A stretch of DNA of 64,000 nucleotides, from contig NZ_AP018441.1 in the NCBI RefSeq assembly GCF_009937975.1, positions 1,798,001 through 1,862,000 on the forward strand, given 5' to 3'. This stretch comes from Undibacterium sp. YM2. Its GTDB lineage: Bacteria > Pseudomonadota > Gammaproteobacteria > Burkholderiales > Burkholderiaceae_D. This document shows positions 40,845 to 48,200 of this stretch, in pieces; position 1 is the stretch's first letter, and every line of letters starts with the position of its first letter. Below the pieces are notes generated by a model. It saw nothing but the letters and a program-made list of their open reading frames with translations. It made no database searches and had not been told where the DNA came from. Made by a program: the position numbers and the translations under genes.

Positions 40845-41794
40845 CCATCGTCGTCTACCAAGGCCCAGCCACTGAGCCAGTTTCTGTTGCTGAAGTCATG
40901 GCGCATTTGCGCCTCGACGACTCTAACAAAGAGCCAGCAGCCGGTGCACTGACACCCGCCATGGCATCTCCAGTTGCACCAGGCAATGTCAACAACGGTG
41001 TGCACCGTTACCGCGTCACCTTCGTGACTGCGGATGGTGAAACGCAGGCGGGCACCATATCGGCAGCTGCCAATGTGGTAGACAAAACAGTCAATGGCCA
41101 GGTAACGCTAACGGCCATTCCTGTTGGTGGTTCCATGGTTACCGCCCGCAAGGTCTATCGCACTATTGCTGGTGGCAGCACCTATCTGTTGCTGACTACT
41201 CTCAGCAACAATACTGCCACCACCTATACAGACAATATTGCCGATGCGGATCTGGGCGCAGAAGCCCCCAGCACCAACAGCACGGCAGACCCATTGGTCA
41301 GGATGTTGATCACAGCAGCTCGCCAGCATGCAGAGCAAGAGTTGCGCCGCTACCTGGTCACCCAGACGCTGGACAGCTATTACGACAGCTTCCCGCGCTA
41401 CTGCAACCCACGCTTTACAGACCCGGATATCCGCCTGCCACCCTTGCAAACTGTGTCTGCCATCACCTACATCGATGGCGATGGTAATACGCAGACACTG
41501 GCAGAAGAAAAGTACATTGTTGACGCAGCCAGCATACCTGCCCGCATCATGCCCGCCTATGGCTGCGCCTGGCCTACAACGCGCCAGCAGATCAATGCCG
41601 TCAAGGTGCGCTTCGTCGGTGGTTATGGTGATGCAAGCGCGGTGCCAGCGTGCATTAAACACTGGATGCTGGTACGCATAGGCACCATGTGGGAAGTGCG
41701 CCAGCAGTTCGTTGCGGGGCTTACGTTTGATCAGTTGCCAGCAAGCTTCATCGATTGCCTGCTGGACCCAGAAAAGGTGCATGGTCGTCTATGA
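40841..41794 (+). CDS. Head-tail connector (gp6-like) with inserted FN3/Ig-like domain
   Basis: A 317-aa protein. The N terminus (EPVSVAEVMAHLRLDD) and the C-terminal part from residue ~150 (DPLVRMLITAARQHAEQELR, AITYIDGDGNTQTL, INAVKVRFVGGYGDASAVPA) are the two parts of an HK97 gp6-type connector. Between them lie ~110 residues of a beta-sandwich-like module (NNGVHRYRVTFVTADGETQA, ARKVYRTIAGGSTYLLLTTL). Family members without the insert are much shorter. The insert may decorate the neck or bind surface sugars; that is inference. Confidence 0.8.
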   Translation: MTIVVYQGPATEPVSVAEVMAHLRLDDSNKEPAAGALTPAMASPVAPGNVNNGVHRYRVTFVTADGETQAGTISAAANVVDKTVNGQVTLTAIPVGGSMVTARKVYRTIAGGSTYLLLTTLSNNTATTYTDNIADADLGAEAPSTNSTADPLVRMLITAARQHAEQELRRYLVTQTLDSYYDSFPRYCNPRFTDPDIRLPPLQTVSAITYIDGDGNTQTLAEEKYIVDAASIPARIMPAYGCAWPTTRQQINAVKVRFVGGYGDASAVPACIKHWMLVRIGTMWEVRQQFVAGLTFDQLPASFIDCLLDPEKVHGRL

Positions 41795-42135
41795 ACATCG
41801 GTTCCCTTGATCGCCGCTGCCGGGTTGAATACAAACAGTCAGGCAACGATGCCGACTATGGCAGCGAAGTGCCAAACTGGGCACTGCTGGGCGTGTTCTA
41901 TTGCAACGTGCAAGATATTTTGCCGTCCAAGTCCAGTGAAACGACCAGGGGCGATAAATTGCAGGTCAATGTCAGCCGTACCCGCATCCGCATGCGGTAC
42001 CGCACTGATATCAATGCCACTATGCGCATCATCATCGACAGGCCAAACCCTGTGACCTACCAGATCGTGACCGACCCGGCAGAGATAGGCAAAAAAGACG
42101 GCATCGAATTTTTGGTAGAAAGGTACTCAAGCTAA
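41791..42135 (+). CDS. Head closure / head-tail joining protein
   Basis: A 114-aa beta-barrel-like protein (MNIGSLDRRCRVEYKQSGND, TRIRMRYRTDINATMRIIID) of the SPP1 gp16/HK97 gp7-like stopper type. It overlaps the connector stop as ATGA, in the usual order connector-stopper-gp10. Confidence 0.8.
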   Translation: MNIGSLDRRCRVEYKQSGNDADYGSEVPNWALLGVFYCNVQDILPSKSSETTRGDKLQVNVSRTRIRMRYRTDINATMRIIIDRPNPVTYQIVTDPAEIGKKDGIEFLVERYSS

Positions 42136-42632
42136 TGGCAGCTTTTACCAACATCAAAGGCGGCGATGAACTGCAAAAGTTCCTTGATCAGCTGCCCGCC
42201 AAGATAGAAGCCAACATCATGCGCTCATCCCTGCGCGCCGGGGCCAAGGTTATTTTGGATGCCGCAAAAGAAAATGTACCCGTAGAACATGGCGACCTGC
42301 GCGCCAGCCTGCGCATCAGCACCCGCAGCAAGCGCGGCGTTGTTACTGCCACCGTCAAGGCAGGCAGTAAAAAAGCCTTTTACTGGCGTTTTGTTGAATT
42401 TGGCACCGCTGCCCATGGCATTAAGCCAAAAAAGGCCGCATCGCTATTGTTTGGCAATGTTTTTGCAGAATCTGTCCTACACCCTGGTGCAAGGGCAAAA
42501 CCCTACATGCGCCCCGCGCTGGATACGCAAGCTGGTGCAGCAATTCAGGCAGTCGGTGAAGCAATCAAAAAGCGCCTCACCAAGCAAGGCATCAACGCCT
42601 CAGACACAGAATTTACTGTCGAAAAAGACTAA
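42135..42632 (+). CDS. HK97 gp10-family neck/tail completion protein
   Basis: A 165-aa protein: GGDELQKFLDQLPAKIEANI, VPVEHGDLRASLRISTRSKR and FYWRFVEFGTAAHGIKPKKA match the HK97 gp10 family. Overlaps the previous stop (TAATGG). Confidence 0.88.
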   Translation: MAAFTNIKGGDELQKFLDQLPAKIEANIMRSSLRAGAKVILDAAKENVPVEHGDLRASLRISTRSKRGVVTATVKAGSKKAFYWRFVEFGTAAHGIKPKKAASLLFGNVFAESVLHPGARAKPYMRPALDTQAGAAIQAVGEAIKKRLTKQGINASDTEFTVEKD

Positions 42633-42642
42633 CAGGACCATC

Positions 42643-43242
42643 ATGACTACACCTTTCAATCTTGACCAGGCATGGTCAGGGCAAACTGTTGCCATCCTTG
42701 CCGCAGGCCCCAGCATGAGCCAAGCCGTGGCAGACGCCATGCGCCAGCATCGCTGCATCGCCCTTAATCACACGGTTGCTCTGGCCCCCTGGGCTGACCT
42801 GTTCCTTGCTCTCGACCCTGGCCCCACCTTCCTGGCGCAAGCGCCAGATTTCGCAGGCATCAAGGTCTGCGGCATTGATGACCCCGATACAGATGCCCTC
42901 TACGCAGGCCTCATGTACGAGCGTGTAGATATCGGCCCCGCCCACCAGGTAGAAATCCGCAACAACGGTCTGGCCGCCATTCGCATTGCCGTGCGCATGG
43001 GTGCCGCAAAGATCATCCTCTGCGGCTTCGACCCGCAAGAGCGCGGCTACTACACAGGCGAGCTGTCAGAGCTTGAGCAAGCCTACATGGCCACAGTAGA
43101 AGGTGAGACCTACCCCGGCCTCACAGTAGGCCTGCAAGCCATCACCGCAGAGCTGCAAGCCGCTGGCATTGTGGTCGAGCACTACAAGCCAGAGCAGGTA
43201 GAGCCACCCAAAGCAGAAAAGCGTAAAAACAAGGCCGCCTGA
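42643..43242 (+). CDS. MptE/DUF115-like nucleotide-binding phage protein, copy 2
   Basis: A 199-aa protein from MTTPFNLDQAWSGQTVAILA. GPSMSQAVADAMRQHRCIAL and AAKIILCGFDPQERGYYTGE parallel the gene at 39887, so the two are distant paralogues within one head-tail operon. The C terminus is Lys-rich. Function unknown. Confidence 0.65.
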   Translation: MTTPFNLDQAWSGQTVAILAAGPSMSQAVADAMRQHRCIALNHTVALAPWADLFLALDPGPTFLAQAPDFAGIKVCGIDDPDTDALYAGLMYERVDIGPAHQVEIRNNGLAAIRIAVRMGAAKIILCGFDPQERGYYTGELSELEQAYMATVEGETYPGLTVGLQAITAELQAAGIVVEHYKPEQVEPPKAEKRKNKAA

Positions 43243-43637
43243 TGTCTGACGTAAAGGTCATCCGCTACCTGCTGGCAAACAATGCGCCGCTGACAGCGGT
43301 CGTGGCCGCCAGCAAGATCATGGCAGGTCTGGTGCCAGAGGGTACCGAACTGCCAGCTATTGCCATCAACCATATTTCAGGATGGTGGTACGGCGAAATA
43401 TCAGAACAAAGCAAAACCTGCCGCGCCCGGGTGCAAATTACCGTCATGGCCAGCAGCTACCCAGAGCAAAAACAAATCATGCGCCTGGTGCGCGCAGCCG
43501 TACCACGTACCAGGGGCAGCATCGCAGGTGTCACAGTAGATAGCATCCTGCGCGAACCAGATGGCCCAGACTTCAGGGATGACGAGTTAGGCATCTTCAT
43601 GCAAACACAAGACTTCTTCGTCACCTTTAGCGAATAG
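43242..43637 (+). CDS. Tail terminator/completion protein (DUF3168, gp17-like)
   Basis: A 131-aa protein: VIRYLLANNAPLTAVVAASK, ELPAIAINHISGWWYGEISE, TCRARVQITVMASSYPEQKQ follow the pattern of gp17-type tail completion proteins that cap the tail tube. The start overlaps the previous stop. Confidence 0.8.
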   Translation: MSDVKVIRYLLANNAPLTAVVAASKIMAGLVPEGTELPAIAINHISGWWYGEISEQSKTCRARVQITVMASSYPEQKQIMRLVRAAVPRTRGSIAGVTVDSILREPDGPDFRDDELGIFMQTQDFFVTFSE

Positions 43638-43663
43638 AACAAGCAGTACCAGTTACCTCCACC

Positions 43664-43686
43664 GCCACCTTTTGGGTGGCTTTTTC
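43664..43686 (+). terminator. Rho-independent terminator upstream of the tail tube gene
   Basis: GCCACC-TTTTG-GGTGGC followed by TTTTT, 30 bp before the tail tube ATG. Confidence 0.75.
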
Positions 43687-43716
43687 ATTTGTACCACCCA
43701 ATCGAAAGGAAACACC

Positions 43717-44178
43717 ATGCCCGCACATACCGCTGCAGCAAGTTTTACCGATACCATCTACGCCATCTCTGCCAGCCTGCCAGCGTCATACGATGCTTCT
43801 GGCTATGGCTCCACCAACATCACCTACACCACCATCGGCAAGGTATCTGCTTTCCTGCCTTATGGCTCCAAGCGCCCGATCAATAAATTCAACCCTATTG
43901 CTGGTGCTGTAGAAAAATCCAAAGGCTCCCCAGACTATGGCGAAGGTGACCTGGTCTGTGCAGATGTACCGGCAGATGCTGGTCAGGTCATTCTCAAGGC
44001 TGCAGAAGCTTCACCAAATCACTACAGCATGAAAATCACCTACCCAGATGGCGAAGTGCATTACCTCGATGTGTTGGTAGCTGGTTGGGAATTGTCCGGT
44101 TCCAAAGAAGGCGAATTCATGACTCGCACCGCCATGATCGGTATCTGCAAAGCCCCGGTCGTCGTCGCTGCTTCTTAA
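43717..44178 (+). CDS. Major tail tube protein
   Basis: A 153-aa protein, start at 43717 with GAAAGGA upstream. FTDTIYAISASLPASYDASG, GSKRPINKFNPIAGAVEKSK and HYLDVLVAGWELSGSKEGEF fit the tube-protein family of siphophages. It forms the hexameric rings around the tape measure. The position before the chaperone pair supports it. Confidence 0.85.
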   Translation: MPAHTAAASFTDTIYAISASLPASYDASGYGSTNITYTTIGKVSAFLPYGSKRPINKFNPIAGAVEKSKGSPDYGEGDLVCADVPADAGQVILKAAEASPNHYSMKITYPDGEVHYLDVLVAGWELSGSKEGEFMTRTAMIGICKAPVVVAAS

Positions 44179-44185
44179 TCAAACA

Positions 44186-44209
44186 GGACTCCTCAATTTT
44201 GAGGAGTCC
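44186..44209 (+). terminator. Stem-loop after the tail tube gene
   Basis: GGACTCCTC-AATTTT-GAGGAGTCC, a perfect 9-bp stem without a following T run, 8 bp after the stop. It may stabilise the abundant tube mRNA rather than terminate. Confidence 0.6.
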
Positions 44210-44318
44210 CCTACTTTCGGGCGCAAGTCCATCCTCGTACCGACCTGCCTGATGTCTTCCTTTCGCGGGGAGCATCGGGCGGGCACGGGCATTTAACATC
44301 AACGCGAAAGAGAAAATT

Positions 44319-44747
44319 ATGTCAAGTATCAAAAAATATGCCCTGCAATCCACAGGTATCTTGCATCTGCGTGACGGTAATGAAGAACTCATGTATGCAG
44401 ACAATGTAGACGGTCAGCCAGATCTGAATCGCCCCATGCGTGCGCATTTGTTTGGCCCTGGTACTAAAGTCTATGCTGCTGCCAAAGCACAAGCGCAAAA
44501 CCGCGCTATGGACAGGCTCAAGAAAAAAGGCAAGTCTGATATGACAGCGGAAGACCAGGCTAAAGAAACTGCGCAATTCCTGGCTGCCTGTACCAAAGAG
44601 CTCGAAAACGTCGAATATGATGGTTTGACAGGTCGTGATTTGCATATTGCCATTTATACCGATCTTGAATTGTGCTTTGTGCCGGCGCAAATTGATAAAT
44701 GGCTGGCTGATACAGCAAATTTTACCAAGGCATCGCCGACGACTTAA
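44319..44747 (+). CDS. Tail assembly chaperone, G protein
   Basis: A 142-aa protein: ALQSTGILHLRDGNEELMYA, ETAQFLAACTKELENVEYDG, YTDLELCFVPAQIDKWLADT. It lies between tube and tape measure, as the G protein of G/GT systems does. Near its end AAATTTT at 44717-44723, read as A-AAT-TTT in frame, is a canonical -1 slippery site. Confidence 0.85.
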   Translation: MSSIKKYALQSTGILHLRDGNEELMYADNVDGQPDLNRPMRAHLFGPGTKVYAAAKAQAQNRAMDRLKKKGKSDMTAEDQAKETAQFLAACTKELENVEYDGLTGRDLHIAIYTDLELCFVPAQIDKWLADTANFTKASPTT

Positions 44748-45181
44748 GTCTCTATATCAGGCATAGCGCATGGTTAAGCGCTGTGCCTGATCGCGCGCCA
44801 GACGATAAATCAAAAATTCCTCTGGTGTCGCGCCTGCAAAGTTTGCGCGATGCGACAAAAAATCCTGAGCTGAATCCACCGATGCCGGAGTTAGTCGGCG
44901 GTGAATATCTGATTGAGTACCTTTTTTCAGTTGGGCCCAGTGTAGGTGAGGGTGCTATTTCCTATTCAGAACTGCAATGCTATCAATCGCTGATGGGTTT
45001 TGATCTGTCGCCGTGGGAATGTCTGACATTGCGCAGGCTATCTATTGATTACATTAACGAGTCTCACCGTGCAAAGGCGATAAATTGCAAGGCCCCATGG
45101 CAACCAGAAGAAAATAACATCGACAACTATCTGGCGGCGCTCAGATCAAAAGAAGCAATACGCAGTCTTGCAAAAATGTGA
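44723..45181 (+). CDS. T part of the frameshifted G-T tail chaperone
   Basis: The -1 frame from the slippery site reads YQGIADDLSLYIRHSAWLSA then VPDRAPDDKSKIPLVSRLQS and on to IRSLAKM: 152 residues, fused to 135 residues of G to give a 287-aa GT protein. The ADD...HSAWL segment before the nearest start (GTG at 44783) is well formed, showing the frame is translated by frameshifting rather than from its own start. Ratio G:GT governs tape-measure chaperoning. Confidence 0.82.
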   Translation, partial: YQGIADDLSLYIRHSAWLSAVPDRAPDDKSKIPLVSRLQSLRDATKNPELNPPMPELVGGEYLIEYLFSVGPSVGEGAISYSELQCYQSLMGFDLSPWECLTLRRLSIDYINESHRAKAINCKAPWQPEENNIDNYLAALRSKEAIRSLAKM

Positions 45182-45188
45182 TGCAACA

Positions 45189-45210
45189 AACCCGCTTCGG
45201 CGGGTTTTTT
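45189..45210 (+). terminator. Rho-independent terminator upstream of the tape measure gene
   Basis: AACCCGC-TTCG-GCGGGTT plus TTTT, in the 41-bp gap before the tape-measure ATG. Confidence 0.8.
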
Positions 45211-45222
45211 ATTGGATAAAAC

Positions 45223-48200
45223 ATGAACGTCGGAACCCTTGAAATACAGTTGATGGCAAACATGGCCAGGCTGCAAAAGGATATGGAAGACGCCAAGCGC
45301 ACTGTAGGGGGTGCCATGGCTTCCATTGAATCCGCCGTCAATATGGCAAAGGCTGCTATCACAGGTCTTGCTGCTGGTATGTCTGTCAATGCGTTCATTG
45401 GTTTGATTCGCGGTGCGATTGAGGCAAAGGCCGGTCTGCAACAGCTGTCAGAACAAACCGGTTCAACTGTTGAATCGTTGTCTGCATTAAAAAGTGTGGC
45501 AAAACTGTCAGACACTTCCATGGAAAACGTGGCAGCTGTCATCAATAAATTATCCAAATCCATGGTCGCGTCAAAAGACCCGGCTAGCGCTGCCGCGCAG
45601 GCATTCAAAAGCCTGGGTATTTCTGGGCAAGAGATAGCTGCCAACATGGATGACCCAGCAAAAATGCTGCTGGTGATGGCAAAGCACCTGGATAACTTTA
45701 AAGATGGTGCGGGTAAAACGACAGTCGAACTGGAGTTAATGGGTAAAGGTGTGGCGAGCATTCTTCCAATGCTAAAAGACCTTGCCGAGCACAATGAGCT
45801 CGTCGGAAAAACTACCAGTGCGCAGGCGGCAGAAGCTGATAAGTTCGAAAAAATAATGGTGCAGATGGGCGGTAAGTGGAAAGGTATCTATTCCATCATC
45901 GCTGATGAAATTCTGCCGACATTGAATGAATTTTTTGGCGCCATGCTCAAAGGTGGTGGTATTGCCAAAACACTGACTGAATATGTTCGTCAGTTAGCGA
46001 AAGAAGGAAAGATTCGCGAATGGGCTGAATCAGCAAGAATTGCAATCGAAGCCTTGATGGCAGTCGTCAAGCCAGCGACGCTCATCATGGCTGCATACAT
46101 CGCCATTTTCGTAGCTGCCCCGGCAGTGATAGGCGCAACAACTGCAGCTTTTACTGCTCTGTACGGTGTGATGGGTAGATTTGTTGTCGGCATGGTAGCT
46201 GGTCAGGCTTCCACAGTTGGTCTCAACACCGCTCTATTTGGCACATCAGTTGCTGCTGAGATAGCAGCTGGTTCTCTGACAAAAATGGCTGTCCTGGGCG
46301 GCGTATTGTTCGCAGCTTTTGCAGGCTGGCAAATTGGCACTGTTCTGAGAGAGCAGTTTCTTGAGGCAAGATTGGCTGGGCTAACATTCATTGCCCTGAT
46401 GTTGAAGGGGTGGGAAGACTTGAGATATGGTGCTGAAATAGCATGGGAAGCCATCAAGTTTGCATGGGAAAAAACCATCAATACCATGAAGGTGCTATTT
46501 GCTGGTTACCTCACCACCGTGGCAACTGGCTTAAAGACAGTTGGCGCAACCGCAGTTGCAAGCCAGGTTGCCGACTATGCAGATGGACTAAGAGCTGCTG
46601 CTGCCTCGCAAAAGACTTTTGCAGAGCAAACTGCAGGAATCACTGCCGCACATAAGCAGGCTATATCCGCCATCGATGACGATATCGTCGCAACCATGGC
46701 ATGGGAAATGGCAAATGACAAGGCATCAAAAAAAGCGGCCGACGTTTCTGATTCAATTAAGAAGAGCAAGGATGAAGTTAAGGCAGCGTCACAAGGTAAT
46801 ACTGCTGCCAATCAAAAGGAGCAAGAGGCCTATAACACACTAATTTCTGCCATCAAGGCCAAAACAGAAGAAAACCGACTTGAACTTTTGATAGGTGAAA
46901 ACGCTTCTGAAAGTCAAAAGGAACTGATCAAACTTGATCAGCAGCTAGCGTCAGGGAAACTGGTGCTGACTGCCGCACATGAAGCCGCGGTCAGAGCAGC
47001 CATTAAAGAGCAAGAATCAACAGAGGTAATGCTCAAAACCCGAAATGCAGAAAAAGCCACACTTGAGTGGATTATCCAGAGTACCAAGGCCCGCAACGCG
47101 TCCAAAGACGCCCTGGCGAATGAGTATGCCATGTATGGCAAACTCAATGATGAAAAAGAGATTGCTCTCATCGCCTTGAAGGCCGAAGCTGAGCTTGAAG
47201 ATGAGGTGAATAAGCGAAGGAAGGCCGGTATTCCTGTCACTGATGAAATGCTCAAGCGGATGAAAGAAGAAAGTGATCTAAGGGTAAAGATTGATCAGGA
47301 AAGAACAGCCCAGGGCAAAGCCCTTGGTTACGCAGAGCAGCTTGCCACTGATAACAAGCGTTTCATTGCAGAAAATATCTATGATGAAAAGGAGCGTGCT
47401 GCGGCAATTTTAGCCATTGATGCGGAAGTATGGAGTAGGCGAATAGCGATGGCTGGCGAAGGTACAGAGGCCCAGAAGAAATTACAGAAGGATTACGACA
47501 TTTGGTATGGAAACCAAAGCATAAAACCTTCGCTAGAACAGCAAAAAAATATGCTGAAATCTCTTGATGATACCGCCCACGACACTTTTGTCGATATCGC
47601 GAGAAATGGTAAAAGTGCATTTGACCGCGTGACAGACACGCTTAAATCTGGCTTGCTGGATTTACTGTATCAACTGACATTTAAAAAATGGATTATCAAT
47701 ATTGGTACATCCATCACAGGATCGTTGGTAAGTGGTGCAGCTTCCGCAGCAGGGGCAGCAGGAGCGGCAAGCAGCGGCCTAAGTCTGTCGTCTCTCATTG
47801 GCGCTGGTGCAAATGCAATATCTGCTGCTGGTACTATGTTTGGCTCAAGTGCTATTGCGGCCTTTGGTGGCGGCCTGGCTGCCACTGCTGGTGTTGACAC
47901 TGGCCTGGCTGCCATGTACGCATCTGCTGCCACTGCTGGCAATCTGTCTGCTGGTGCGGCAGCGGGTGGTGCTGTGGGCTCTGGCTTAGGCTCTATCGGT
48001 AGTACGTTGGCTGCCATCCCAGGCTGGGGCTGGGCAGCAATGGCTGCGGCTGCGGTCGCCGTTCTTGGTCAAGGTAAAGATCGCCAGTTGACAGGTGTCG
48101 GCCTGTCCGGCCAGTTGGGTACCCAAAACATCACCCGCGATGTGTCCTGGACAAAAGATGGTGGCTGGTTCCATAGCGACACAGCAGGTACCTGGAAATA

